Assembly: GCF_018294505.1 (NCBI RefSeq)
Contig: NC_057809.1
Location: 134,390,979-134,454,978, forward strand
Direction of reading: 5' to 3'
DNA: 64,000 nucleotides
Source of the DNA: Triticum aestivum
Taxonomy: Eukaryota > Streptophyta > Magnoliopsida > Poales > Poaceae
The stretch's first letter is position 1, and each line of letters begins with the position of its first letter. Shown here in pieces: positions 21,746 through 33,481 of the stretch. Below the pieces are notes generated by a model that saw only the letters and a list, made by a program, of their open reading frames with translations, was not told the origin of the DNA and did no database searches. The position numbers were made by a program, and so were the translations under genes.

Positions 21746-22984
21746 TTTCCTGTAATATATTCTGGATGTGCAACGTTATTCCCTGTATGCCGTACCTTTG
21801 CTCATCGTAATGGGCTCAAATTATCTAATTTGGCCTAAAGACATGAACGAACTTTAGTGGGCCCATTGACTTAATGGGCCGTTACTAGGCCGAAAGTTAA
21901 TGGTCGGCCCTCTTACCTCCCGGGTCGTTAACAGGTCGACATCGAAGCAGGAAACAGGTGGCCCCAATTTATTTCATGGGCCGTTAACAGGCCGTTACTA
22001 AGTTTGGGCTACATATGGCCCAACTGTACTATAGGCCTTTAGCAGGCCAAAAGAGACAGCGGGCTTGTATTGGACCATGAAGAGCATGGGCCGCTAAGAG
22101 GCCAAAAGTCAGGTCGTATTGTAAACGGCCCAACTGTGTTGTGGGCCTTTAGCAGGCCGAAAGAGAAACCGGGCTGGTATTGGACCATGAAGGGCCTTTA
22201 GCAGACCAAAACTAAGGTCCGACTACAAATGGCCCAACTCATTTATGGTCTGTTAACAGGCTGAAAGGCACACAGGGCCGGGAATTGGCCCAACACTTAA
22301 ATGGGTCGCTAAAAGGCCAAAACTCAGGTCCGACTACAATTGGCCCAACTGATTTATGGGTCGTCAACAGGCTGAAAGTGACACCGGGCCAGAAATTGGC
22401 CCAACACTTAAATGGGCCACTAAAAGGCCGAAACTCAGGTCCAACTACAAATGGCCCATCAGATTTATGGACCGTCAATAGGCTGAAAGACACACCGGGC
22501 CGGAAATTAGCCCAACATTTAAATGGGTCGCTAAAAGGCTAAAAGATGTACATCCTGAAAATTGGCACATCCATTAAATGGGTCGTTAACAGGCCGAAAT
22601 CTCATCGGGCCGATATTGAGCCCAAGTATATAGCGGGCTGTTAACGGGCTCGAACTGACGATGGGCTGCAATGGTGTCAAATATTTAATGGGCCGAATTG
22701 GCACATCTCGTATGGGCCGTGGGCTTAAATGGACCTGACACAAGTAGGCCTTATATGGGCCGGCCTGCTAATTTTTACTGGGCCGGCCATTTTCACCGGA
22801 ATGGGCCACTGTTGGGCCGTGCCACGTGTCGACATATCATAGGCGCCTATCTGACCCACTGACGAGCTGACACGTGTTTCGTCCGGCCAATAAGAATTTT
22901 ACACATGGAAATTTCCCATTGGTCGGGGCTATTAACGGGTTATCGGATCCAAAACCCGCCCCGATAGCTTAACGGTGTTCCGTT
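21746..22984. repeat. GGCC-rich subterminal repeats, including a 111-bp tandem array
   Basis: Motifs of the form GGGCCGTTAACAGGCC, GGCCCAACT and TTTAGCAGGCC recur through 21860-22760. At 22210, 22321 and 22432 a 111-bp unit (AACTCAGGTCCGACTAC ... GGGTCGCTAAAAGGCC) is tandemly repeated three times. The region leads directly into a CACTA terminus, so it is best read as the subterminal part of that element. Confidence 0.75.
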
Positions 22985-23226
22985 ACAGTGGATGCCACGT
23001 GTCGGTCACCCTTGACGAAAGCACTTCTATGACTCGTGATTTATCGTCATGGAAATGGACACTTCCGTGATGATAATTTTGGTAATGTCATGGAACACTT
23101 CTACGACAGCACAGGTATGACTATCTTGATTCTGTCATAAATTTGTCATGGATGTACATGCATGACAAAAAAGCGACCTGCTGTGACAAACACGTATCAT
23201 CACAGAAGTGTATTTTTTTTGTAGTG
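22985..23226. mobile_element. Right terminus of a CACTA transposon
   Basis: It ends TTTTTTTTGTAGTG at 23226, the complement of CACTACAAAAAAAA. Inside are repeated words of the subterminal type in both directions: CACTTCTATGAC, CACTTCCGTGATGAT, CACTTCTACGAC, and GTATCATCACAGAAGTG. CACTA transposases bind such repeats. The next bases, CCC, may be the 3-bp target duplication. The left end was not found in the window. Confidence 0.8.
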
Positions 23227-23661
23227 CCCCCTTTATATACGTGGGAGGGGGCACCCCAAAGACACACCAAATCTTCTCTTAGCCTTGTGTGGTGCCCCCC
23301 TCCACAGTTACACACCTCGGTTATATCGTCATAGTCCTTAGGCGAAGCCCTGTGCCGGTAACTTCATCATCACCGTCACCACACCACCGTGCTGACGGAA
23401 CTCTCCCTCTTCCTCAACTGGATCAAGAGCTCGATGGACGTCATCGTGCTGAACATGTGCTGAACACGGAGGTGCCGTACATTCGGTACTTGGACCGGTT
23501 GGATCGTGAAGACGTTCGACTACATCAACCGCGTTACTAAACACTTCCTCTTTTGGTCTACAAGGGTACGTGGACACACTCTCCCCGCTTGTTGCTATGC
23601 ATCTCCTAGATAGATCTTGCGTGATCGGAGGATTTTTTTTGAAATATTGCGTTCCCCAACA
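23227..23661 (+). mobile_element. 3' part of a Ty1-copia LTR
   Basis: It ends GCGTTCCCCAACA at 23661, immediately before a tRNA-Met-type primer site, so this is the 3' part of a 5' LTR. It contains a TTTATATA box near 23230. Its left part is missing because the CACTA end at 23226 abuts it. Confidence 0.8.
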
Positions 23662-23662
23662 G

Positions 23663-23675
23663 TGGCATCCGAGCC
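23663..23675 (+). other. Primer-binding site of the copia element
   Basis: TGGCATCCGAGCC begins one base after the LTR end and differs by two bases from the usual plant copia site complementary to initiator tRNA-Met (TGGTATCAGAGCC). Confidence 0.8.
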
Positions 23676-24999
23676 AGGTCTATGTGTAGATGTTATATGC
23701 ACGAGTATAACACAAAGAGTTGTGGACGATAATAGTCATACTGCTTACCAGCAACGTCTTACTTTGATTTGGCGGTATTGTTGGATGAAGCGGCCCGGAC
23801 CGACATTACATGACCGCGTTCATGACACTGGTTCTACTGACGTGCTTCACACACAGGTGGCTAGCGGGTGTCTGTTTCTCCAACTTTAGTTGAATCGAGT
23901 TTGACTACGCCCGGTCCTTGTTGAAGGTTAAAACATCACACTTGACAAAAAATCGTTGTGGTTTTGATGCGTAGGTAAGAATGGTTCTTGCTAGAAGCCC
24001 ATAGCAGCCACGTAAAACTTGCAACAACAAAGTAGAGGACATCTAACTTGTTTTTGCAGGGCTTCTTGTGATGTGATATGGTCAAGATGTGATGAGATAT
24101 AATTTGTTGTATGAGATGATCATGTTTTGTAACCGTTACCAAGAACTGGCAGGAGCCTTATGGTTGTCGCTTTATTGTATGAAATGCAATCGCCATGTAA
24201 TTGCTTTACTTTATCACTAAGCAGTAGCGATAGTTGTAGAAGCAATAGTTGGCGAGACGAGAACGATGCTACGATGGAGATCAAGGTGTTAAGTCGGTGA
24301 TGATGGAGATCATGACGGTGCTTTTGAGATGGAGATCAAGGTGTTAAGTCGGTGATGATGGAGATCATGACGGTGCTTTTGAGATGGAGATCAAAGGCAC
24401 AAGATGATGATGGCCATATCATGTCACATATTTTGTTTACATGTGATGTTTATCTTTTATGCATCTTATTTTGCTTAGTTCGGCAGTACCATTATAAGAT
24501 GATCTATCACTAAATTTCAAGTATAAGTGTCCTCCCTAAGTATGCACCATTGCTAAAGTTCGTCGTGCCGAGACACCACATGATGATCGGGTGTGATAAG
24601 CTCTACGTTCACATACAACAGGTGCAATTCAGTTTTGCACGCGCAGAATACTCGGGTTAAACTTGACGAGCCAAGCATATGCAGATATGGCCTTGGAACA
24701 CTGAGACCGAAAGGTCAAGCATGAATCATATAGTAGATATGATCAACATAGTGATGTTCATCATTGAAAACTACTCCATCTCACGTGATGATCGGACCTG
24801 GTTTAGTTGATTTGGATCACGTGATCATTTAGATGACTAGAGGGATGTCTATCTAAGTGGGAGTTCTTAAGTAATATGATTAATTGAACTTAAATTTATC
24901 ATGAACTTAGTCCTGATAGTATTTGCATATCTATGTTGTAGATCAATAGCTCGCGTATAGCTCCCCTATTTTATTTTTTTGATATGTTCCTAGAGAAAA
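23676..24999 (+). other. Copia untranslated leader with a 55-bp tandem repeat
   Basis: A long AT-rich leader without coding potential. At 24273 and 24328 a 55-bp unit (GATGGAGATCAAGGTGTTAA... ) is repeated, with a partial third start at 24383. The part around 24560-24830 (GTCGTGCCGAGACACCA, GATGATCGGGTGTGATA) is familiar from leaders of high-copy wheat copia elements. Confidence 0.7.
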
Positions 25000-25795
25000 C
25001 TAAGTTGAAACATGATACTAGCAATGATGTGGACTGGGTCCCTGATCAGAGGATTATCCTCATTGCTGCATAGAAGAATTATGTCCTTGATGCACCACTA
25101 GGTGACAAACCTATTGTAGGAGTAGATACATACGTTATGAACGTTTGACAAGCTCCGTATGATGACAACTTGATAGTTTAGTGCACCATGCTTTACGGCT
25201 TAGAACTGGGATTCAAAAATGTTTTGAACGCCATGGAGCATATGAGATGTTCCAAGAGCTAAAATTGGTATTTCAGCCTCATGCCCGAGTCGAGAGGTAT
25301 GAGACCTCTGACAAGTATTTTGCCTACAAGATGGAGGAGAATAGCTCAACCAGTGAACATGTGCTCAAAATGTCTGAGTAATACAATCGCTTGAATCAAG
25401 TGGGAATTAATCTTCCAGATAAGATAGTGATTAACAGAGTTCTCTAGTCACTATCACCAAGTTACTGGAACTTCGTGATGAACTATAATATGCAAGGGAT
25501 AACGAAAAGGATTCCCCGAGCTCTTCGCGATGCTAAAATCGGTGAAGGTAGAAATCAAGAAAAGCATCAAGTGTTGATGGTTGATAGGACCACTAGTTTC
25601 AAGTAAAAGGGCAACAGAGAGAAAGGGAACTTCAAGAAGAATGGCAAACAAGTTGCCACTCCCATGAAGAAGCCCAAAGCTAGACCCAAGCCTGAAACTG
25701 AGTGCTTCTACTACAAAGGAAATGGTCACTATAAGCGGAACTACCGCAAATACTTGGTGGATAAGAAGGATGGCAAAGTGAACAAAAGTATATGT
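25000..25795 (+). pseudogene. Copia Gag, decayed, interrupted by a CACTA insertion
   Basis: Recognisable blocks are LDAPLGDKPIVGVDTYVMN, then the UBN2-type Gag core (YEMFQELKLVFQPHARVERY ... INLPDKIVINRVL, SPSYWNFVMNYNMQG), then a Lys-rich segment and the zinc knuckle ECFYYKGNGHYKRNY at about 25700-25744. Gag packages the element RNA. The frame is broken by TAG at 25071, TAA after KMSE, TAG at 25445-25447 (where relatives have Gln) and TAA near 25603, plus shifts. In the CX2CX4HX4C knuckle the second and last cysteines are both Tyr (TAC), so the knuckle could not bind zinc. At 25796 the gene is cut by a transposon, and it resumes at 27687. Confidence 0.85.
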
Positions 25796-27686
25796 CACTA
25801 CAGGAAATAGGAGATTTGCCGTCAGTACTGCTCTTTGCCGTCAGCATTTCATCGGGGTAGACGGCAAATATCACTTTTGCCGTTAGCTGCTAACGGCAAA
25901 GAATGACTGACGGCATAAACATACTTTGCCGTCTGCCTTTTTTTTACAGACGGCAAAGACATACTTTGCCGTCTCCATTTTTTTACAGACGACAAAGAGA
26001 AAAAAATGAAGACGGCAAAGACATTCTTTGCCGTCTGTAAAAGAAATTTATGACGGCAAACAAGAAAACACATCACGTGGATCGAACCCACGGATCGATG
26101 ACATGGCATCATCTGCTACACACACCACGATCTGCTCATCTACTCCACACACCGCTCCGTCCCACGCCGACCCCACCACTCTCTCTCCCAACCCGCCCAT
26201 CTCCCCCTTATCCCCACGGGTCTCTCTCCCCCAACCCGACCCCTCCTCTGCCTCCCTGCACCCTTCTCTCGATCTACCTCGCCCCCGCTCTGGTCGACCC
26301 AGCCTCAACGCCGCCTGAGCAGGAGGCCACCACGGGATCCTCCTCCTTCTCCTCGCCACGAGATCCACTTTCTCCTCCCTTCCCGTGACCCCCGCGCTTC
26401 CTCCTGATCCCGAGNNNNNNNNNNNNNNNNNNNNNNNNNNNNNNNNNNNNNNNNNNNNNNNNNNNNNNNNNNNNNNNNNNNNNNNNNNNNNNNNNNNNNN
26501 NNNNNNNNNNNNNNNNNNNNNNNNNNNNNNNNNNNNNNNNNNNNNNNNNNNNNNNNNNNNNNNNNNNNNNNNNNNNNNNNNNNNNNNNNNNNNNNNNNNN
26601 NNNNNNNNNNNNNNNNNNNNNNNNNNNNNNNNNNNNNNNNNNNNNNNNNNNNNNNNNNNNNNNNNNNNNNNNNNNNNNNNNNNNNNNNNNNNNNNNNNNN
26701 NNNNNNNNNNNNNNNNNNNNNNNNNNNNNNNNNNNNNNNNNNNNNNNNNNNNNNNNNNNNNNNNNNNNNNNNNNNNNNNNNNNNNNNNNNNNNNNNNNNN
26801 NNNNNNNNNNNNNNNNNNNNNNNNNNNNNNNNNNNNNNNNNNNNNNNNNNNNNNNNNNNNNNNNNNNNNNNNNNNNNNNNNNNNNNNNNNNNNNNNNNNC
26901 ACCGCGGTATCCTCCTCCTCCTCGCCGTGGGGTCCTCCTCTTCCCTGCCCGCAACCCCGCCCCTCCTCCCGATCCCGAGATCCTTTGCTCGTCAACCGCC
27001 GCCGCCTTTGATCTAGACAAGCCGCAAGAGCTCGCCGCCGCCTGAGCAGGGGCATCGCGGGATCCTCCTCCTCCTTCCCACCGCGGCATCCTCCTCCAAG
27101 ACCATCATCTGCCGCCTCGAGCTCAACGTCCACGCTAGGATCTTGCCACTGGCAAGGGCCAGTTCGTCTGGTTTTTTGTGTGAAATATTGTAGTTTTTTT
27201 GTGTGCAGATTCGGTCATTTTTTCGTCATGTAAATGGAGAACTTCATATGTAAAGAGGGTATTCCTATGTCAATATTGTGAATGATGGATATACTGTGCA
27301 AATAGAGTATTTGTGTCTTGTCAAATCCATTCGGTCGTCATCCATTCTTGTTGATGGTGAAATTGCTGTGAAATTCGTTTTGTTCATATTTTTTAAACGA
27401 AATAATTTTGTTTGTCGTCTTGGGTGTATGAGGCAGACGGCAAATACATAGTATGGCTGACGGCAAAGTTGTTTTTCTTTGCCGTATGCTATTATTCCGG
27501 TTGGCGGCAAAAATATGGAGTTTTGCCGTCTGCCCGACTAAATGCTGACGGCAAAGAACTCTTTGCCGACTTTGACTTTGCCGTCTGACTTTGCCGTCAG
27601 CTGCTGACGGCAAAATCTTTGCCGTCTGTTTTTAGGTCTTTGCCGTCTGTAATCCACAGACGGCAAATTAACAGATTCATGTAGTG
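25796..27686. mobile_element. Short CACTA-type element with TTTGCCGTC subterminal repeats
   Basis: It starts CACTACAGGAAATAGG and ends TTCATGTAGTG, with 3-bp flanks TGT and TAT (one mismatch). Both ends carry many copies of CTTTGCCGTC/GACGGCAAAG in both directions (25816-26060 and 27430-27665). The middle is GC-rich (CCTCCTCC and GATCCCGAG words on both sides of an assembly gap) with no transposase visible, so it looks non-autonomous. It lies in the Gag gene of the copia element, whose reading resumes right after it (YDIHVIDVY). Confidence 0.85.
26415..26899. other. Assembly gap (485 N)
   Basis: Unresolved bases. Both flanks contain the word CCCGATCCCGAG or CCTGATCCCGAG and CCTCCTCC runs, so the missing part is probably a GC-rich tandem repeat that the assembler could not cross. 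Confidence 0.99.
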
Positions 27687-27841
27687 TATGATATACATGT
27701 TATTGATGTGTACTTACTAGTTCTCATAGTAGCACCTGGGTATTTGATACTGGTTCAGTTGCTATGATTAGTAACTTGAAACAGGAGTTACAAAATGAAC
27801 AGAGACTAGTTGAGGGCGAGGTGACGATATGTGTTGGAAGT
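27687..27841 (+). pseudogene. Copia Gag-protease junction, continuation after the CACTA insertion
   Basis: The plus strand reads YDIHVIDVY...STWVFDTGSVAMISNLKQ. The D-T-G of the copia aspartic protease is present (normally followed by a short loop and hydrophobic strand). A stop ends it within 50 codons, and the next LTR begins at 27842. The remaining copia pol genes are not in the window. Confidence 0.8.
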
Positions 27842-29407
27842 TGATACGTCTCAAACGTATCTATAATTTATGAAATATTCATGATGTTATTTTATCATTC
27901 TTGGATGTTTTACAACCATTTTATAACAACTTTATATCATTTTTTGGACTAACCTATTGACCTCGTGCCAGTTGCTGTTTTTCGCAGGAAATCAATACCA
28001 AACAGAGTCCAAACTCAACTAAACTCCACGGAGATTTTTATGGACCAGAAGGAACCCAATGGGCCAGAGCTGCACCTGGGTGGTGCCCCAAGGGGGGCAC
28101 AACCCACCAGGGCGCGCTAGGCCCCCCTGGCGCGCCCAGGTGGGTTGTGCCCACCTCGGTGGCCTCCGACAACCCTTCTTTGCACTATAAATTCCCAAAT
28201 ATTCCGAAACCCTTCAGGGTAACCCTAGATCAGAAGTTCCGCCGCCGCAAGGTCTCTGTATCCGCGAAAACCAATCTAGATCCTGTTCCGGCACCATGCC
28301 GGAGGGGGGAATCATCTCGGGTGGCCATCTTCATCATCCCGGCGGCCACCATGATGAAGAGGGAGTAGTCCACCCTCGAGGTTGAGGGTTTGTACCCGTA
28401 GCTATGTGTTTGATCTCTCTCTCTCTCGTGATTTATGTCATGGGCTTTGATAATGTAGTCGGATCATATGATGTTTCTCCCCTCTATACTCTTGTTATGA
28501 TGAATTGAATCTTTACCCTTCAAAGTTTTGTCTTGTCGGATTGAATATTCAGAGATGAGAACACATGATATATGTCTTGCAATATGAATACTTGAGGTGA
28601 CAATGATGTATCCTATTGATTCACTTGATATGTGTTATGGCATTCAACTCGTGGATTCCCGCGGTGACATTGGGGTAATCTATGCATAGGGGTTGATGCA
28701 CGTTTTCCTATCTATTCTTCGATGAAAACTTTGGGGTCTCCTTATAGTTCTTTGTGTGTATTGAGTATTATGAATATGAATTTGCTTTGGTGTTATTCTA
28801 GTACGAACTCTAGGATAGATCGAACAGAAAAAATAGCTTTGTGTTATTTTAGTACGAACTCTTGAATATATCAAACGGAAAGAATAGCTTTGAGGTGGTT
28901 TCGTGACCTACAAACAATTCCTATCTTTTGTTCTCCACTAATAGGAACTCGGGAGTGATTCTTTATTGCACTTTCAGGGGTAATCATTTGATCCAACTAT
29001 GTTAGCATTGTTGAGAGGTTGCACTAGCGAAAGTACGGACCCTAGGCCTGATTTTTAAGCATTGCAATACTGTTTTTGTGCCCGTTTACTATTTTCTACC
29101 TTGCTTCTTTTATTTATTCAGATTATAAAATATATTTCTACCATCCATATTACACTTATATCACCATCTCTTCATAGAACTAGTGCACCTATACAATTTG
29201 CCGTTCTATTGGGTGTGTTGGGGACACAAGAGATTTCTTGTATTTGGTTGCAGGGTCATTTGACAGAGACCATCTTCATCCTACACCTCTCACGGATTGA
29301 TAAACCTTAGGTCATCCACTTGAGGGAAAATTGTTACCGTCCTACAAAACTCTACGCTTGGAGGCCCAACATGTGTCTACAAGAATAAAGTTGCGTAATA
29401 GACATCA
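27842..29407 (+). mobile_element. 5' LTR of gypsy-type element D
   Basis: It runs from TGATACGTCTCAAACG to TAGACATCA and is followed by AGCTCTTTTCTGGCCCCATTG, a slightly damaged TGGCGCC-type primer site at about 29418. It is 1566 bp long. It shares its first 11 bases with the LTR at 47319, so D and the tail-to-tail pair are related lineages. It interrupts the copia element. Confidence 0.85.
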
Positions 29408-29531
29408 AGCTCTTTTCTGGCCCCATTGTCGGGGAGGTGAGTGCCTAAAGGTATATCTTTAGATCTTGCAATTGAATCTTTTAGTTTCTTGTTTATCTCT
29501 AGTTTGGTCTATAAAAGAAAACTGCATAAAA

Positions 29532-31177
29532 ATGGAATTTAGGTTGCATCATATTGTTGATCATCTTTATAATATCTTTCATGAAAATGATGGTTCGGAA
29601 AATTGTGCTCAATTGTTAGAAGAAGAAGTCAATAAAATGCTTGGCACAAAATATTTGGATGATGAGCATGATTGCAATGTTGTTAGTATGATTGCACAAG
29701 TCATGACAAAAATATTTGAATATCCAAAATTCTAATGATGATTGCACAAGTCATGACAAAAATGTTTCTTATAAGCATGTCACTTTTTGCGGAGTGAATT
29801 GGGAGTGCCTTTGCACACCAAAAAGGGAAGATAGATTTTGTAAGAAGCATAAGTATTTAGAAACGAAGAAGTTGCAAGAGAGGCTAGATGATTGTGCTGA
29901 AAGATTTAATTTTTTTCACCATCCTTGTGAACTTTGCAATGAACATGGTCATATCTCCAATGCAAATTCTTTCATGATCAAATCATGTCCAAAAATTGTG
30001 ATAACTTGATTACCCTTAAGCATCATAAAGAGCTTAGTCTTCTTTTGGGGTATGAAGAAATGAAATGTATAACTAAGGGTATTCCAAAATTTAATCTCAA
30101 TAGTTTTCTTGATTTTGATCTAGAGCAAATTTATATGTTTTGTGCGGTAAATTGCATTCACAATCCTTATATTGCCAACTATCTAAAGTCAAGAAAACAA
30201 ATGGAATATGAAGAGAGTACTAATGAAAGGGAAAATGTTTCCCAATACCCTCCTAGTGTTTATTATGATGAATCAGGTAACGAGGAGGAGCTTCATATCC
30301 AATCAATCTCTTCAACAAGAAGCTTGAAAAGATTAATTAAACGCACACATGATGTGGTGAAGAAGAAGAAAAGAAGAAAGAAGAGAGGTAAAAAGGTATC
30401 TCTCCCAAATAATGTTGCTCCTATTATTGTTGTGCCCCATGAAAATGAATCAAAAATAATTATGGAGGATGATGCACTTGATGATGATATTGCTTCTATG
30501 TCTTATGGCACAATGTCCGAGAGCACTATTGATAATGATTTTGTTATGCCTATTGCTTCTTGTGATGATTATGATTGGGAAGATAATGATACTTCTTATA
30601 ATCTTGGAAATCTTTTTGGCACCAACTTGGGAAATTATGATGATAGCAATTGTTATACCGTTGGTGCCATTCATACTATTAATGATGAGAGTGATTATGC
30701 TTATGATATGCCTAGCCACAAGCTTGGGGATGCTATGTTTAATGAGAATGACATGTTTGAGAATTTATTTGCTGCAATTAATGTTTGTCCCAAGCTTGGG
30801 GAGGCTATGCTTAATGAAGATGATCTTTTTAGTCCCCTTACTTTGAATGATCAAATTTGCTATGATGATTGCATGCCTCCTACTTATGATGATTATTGTG
30901 ATGATACTTATGTTATAAAAGTAGTGATAATTAGTGTCATGATTTTGAATATCCTTTTACTAAACATTAATCTCTTGATGTGGGAACAATTTTTAGTATT
31001 CAAGTTTCGTATGATACTCCTACTATTGAGAATGAGAATAAAATTGCTTATGTGAAGAATAATAAATTTTCTATGCTTATGGATCATGAAAAGAATACTT
31101 TATGTAATGGTTATATTTATCAATCTATTCATGATGCTACTGAAAATTATTATGAGAGAGGAACTTATGATGCATGA
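29532..31177 (+). pseudogene. Element D internal gene: acidic, Asp/Tyr-rich protein of unknown function
   Basis: Three consecutive pieces: 29532-29735 (MEFRLHHIVDHLYN...), 29736-30009 in the next frame (a Cys/His-rich part, HPCELCNEHGH), and 29985-31055 (LLLGYEEMKCITKGIPKFNL, a KKKKRRKKRGKK basic patch, then many DD/DY/DE repeats). A last short frame ends at 31177. No Gag core, protease or reverse transcriptase motif was found, so D looks non-autonomous and would need proteins from a relative. The first frame break coincides with a 47-bp tandem duplication (ATGATTGCACAAGTCATGAC at 29690 and 29737). The basic patch could serve as a nuclear signal, which is inference. Confidence 0.65.
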
Positions 31178-31827
31178 TGTTCTCTTTGTGTTTCAATTCT
31201 TATATTTTATGTGAGCATCATTGAATCATCATGCCTAGCTTAAAAGGCATTAAAGAAAAGCGCTTGTTGGGAGACAACCCAACAATTTTACCTACTGTTT
31301 TTGTGTGTTCACATGATTATGCTACTGTAGTAATCATGTTTTATTGATTTTGTCTCAATAAAGTGCCAAGTAAAGCCTTTGGGATCATGTTGGGTGATAG
31401 TTGAGTTGACCCTACTGAAAAACAGAAACTTCTGCGCTCACGAAAATAAGTCCCATTTGTAACAGAAGAGGTCTTTTGAGTTGATTCTTTTTGAAGGAGT
31501 TTAATATAAAAATTTCTCACGTGGTCCAATGTTTTTCATATTTTTTGCAGTAGCATAAGTATGGTTTGAGTATAGATTACTACAGACTGTTCTGTTTTTG
31601 ACATATTCTGTTTTCAATGCATAGTTTGCTTGCTTTCTAGTTTCTATGGCTTATATTGCTCAATATGAATTGTGTAAATGATATGCTACAGTAGGCATTG
31701 TGTCGAAACAATTATGAATCTTGTCTTTGATAGTACCAAAGTGAAATTGTTTGCTCTTTATCATACTAACCTATCTCACAAAGTTCCGTTAAGTTTTGTG
31801 TGATTGAAGTTTTCAAGTTTTGGGTGA
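31178..31827 (+). other. 3' untranslated region of element D
   Basis: AT-rich. It contains GCGCTTGTTGGGAGACAACC at 31260-31279, a motif I know from just after the ORF in this group of wheat elements. It is cut at 31828 by the LTR of element C. The 3' LTR of D is not in the window. Confidence 0.6.
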
Positions 31828-32924
31828 TGTCAATGGAAACGACACCTATGGGATCACGGGGAATCCCTTCTACGGTCGGCGGGTGCGGGGCTGTGGAAAG
31901 AGTGGGTTTAAGAGATCAACACGGGAAATTTATCCAGGTTCGGGTCGCAAGTGATGCGTAATACCCTACTCCTGCTGGCTTGTGTTTTATCTGGTGTTCT
32001 TGGACTAGCTACAAAGAATGCATGGTCCAAAAAGTCTGAATCCTCTCTCAGTATGCCGCGGGCCTCCTTTTATAGTCAAAGGAGCTGCCACAGTGGCACA
32101 CAGGAGGTGGAAAGTTGTACAGTAGTCGAGTATATCTCTGGCACCATAGGACAAAACACATTAAATGCGCTACTTAGGTGTCCTCTTACTTTATCGGGGA
32201 CGACAACGAGGCCCGTCCCATCCGTCGCCGCTTTGCCTTGCTCCAACACACATCCAGGCCAACGAGGCATGCAGCGCCATGTAGGCTGGCAGACTGCTGA
32301 GCTGGTGTGGTGCTAGGGTCTTCACGAAGATCTGCATGCCACCACATAGGTGCTTGACTAGTTGGCTCATGAGCCACGTACCGCCACGTGGGTACCTGCT
32401 TAGTTGGTGGGTTGGCCGCTGAGCTGGGGCGGCGACGGGGCGGCAAGGCCTTGCCGTGGTCTTGCTAATATTCCCAACAAGGGTCTTGCTGGGGCCCCGT
32501 GGGCATCCTCGGCAACGAGCCTCGTTGTTGTCTTGTTTTCTGGTTCCTACCTAGGCCTCGCAGGCCCTTTGTCTTCACAAAGATCTGCATGCCACCATGG
32601 AGGCGCCTCCCGAGCCTTGGTTCCAATGTGATTGATGGCATCAGAACTTTTAGACTGAAGGGTGGCGGCCCTGTTGGTGTTGGTCAAGTTGCCCCCGCAA
32701 GGCTCTTGCCGGGGCCGTGAAGGCCGCCCCGGCAAGGGCCTTGCCGGGGGAGTTTCACCTTGCCCCTCTGCTCTTCATGCTTCTGGTCTTGAGCACAGCT
32801 CTGGTAGTCTTGTGACTTTGCTTCATCTTCTGTCCTGCCAAGCGCGGCTGCAGGTGTGTGGCTGCGACTGCCCGCGCACAAGTCAAGGGGTGCAAAAAAG
32901 GACCCCTACTTTTGTACACCGACA
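31828..32924 (-). mobile_element. LTR of gypsy-type element C, minus orientation
   Basis: Plus-strand ends are TGTCAATGG and CACCGACA, with TGTC/GACA inverted tips, over 1097 bp. On the minus strand it is preceded by GGGCCCGGGGCCTCC-like purine-rich sequence (32925-32945), so it is the 3' LTR of an element whose sense strand is minus. It contains repeated CAAGGGCCTTGCCGGGG words and the CAGGTTCGGG...GTAATACCCTACTCC segment seen in other wheat gypsy LTRs. Confidence 0.7.
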
Positions 32925-33403
32925 GGAGGCCCCGGGCCTGGGCCACATATAAGCGCGGGGCGTTACTAGGCCAGGCCCAGAATGGTGCACAGGCGCGCGT
33001 GGCAGAGTTTTATCGCAGTAACTCCCCCACCAGTTGCGCTTCCCCATGATCTGTGTTGAATGCGTGACGTGGGGGTCGCGCGTGGAATGACCGCAGCATG
33101 CTCGCGTCATCCCGTGGTGAGTAGTAAAGAGGCAGCTTGCGTGTCCCTTTAAAACTGCAGGGCCATTGCTCATTTACTCTCTCTGCCTTGGAACCGTCAT
33201 TCCATGTTTCCCACTACGCCTACCCCTTGCACCACGTACGACCGACGCACGGGATATGGGAAAGGCGCACGGTGGCCGATACTTACACGCCTTTGATTGG
33301 GCGGGGAGGGCGGTCAATGGCATTGCTCGTTGCCACTTAATGAGCTGGACCTGAACGGGCTCTTTAGAGGCATAGAGCTAGTCTTTTAGCCTCCCCGCTC
33401 AGC
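32925..33403 (+). other. Element C region between 3' LTR and plus-strand gene
   Basis: GC-rich and without coding signal. It holds the polypurine tract of the minus-sense element at its left end and is the likely promoter region for the plus-strand B3-like gene. Confidence 0.45.
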
Positions 33404-33411
33404 TATAAAAA
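33404..33411 (+). promoter_or_regulatory. TATA box of the plus-strand B3-like gene in element C
   Basis: TATAAAAA lies 78 bp before the ATG at 33482, after GC-rich sequence and followed by a purine-rich then CT-rich leader. The spacing fits a plant transcription start about 30 bp downstream. Confidence 0.6.
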
Positions 33412-33481
33412 GGGGACTCAGGGGGAGGAGGAGGAGCACCTCCTCGCGTCTTCCCTTCGTCTTCATTCTCCATCCACCGCC

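Noticed and set aside
22239..22542. Open frames on both strands with a repeating peptide pattern
   Set aside because: The 111-bp tandem unit is a multiple of three, so stop-free frames repeat by themselves. The sequence is subterminal transposon repeat, not a gene.
26048..27133. Long minus-strand frames of 361 and 271 codons
   Set aside because: They are open only because they cross 485 N bases; the real parts are GC-rich low-complexity sequence.
30450..30846. Met/Leu/Ile-rich frames overlapping the Asp-rich ORF of element D
   Set aside because: Out-of-frame readings of GAT-rich codons (ATGATG, ATCATC); hydrophobic by composition, not real membrane proteins.
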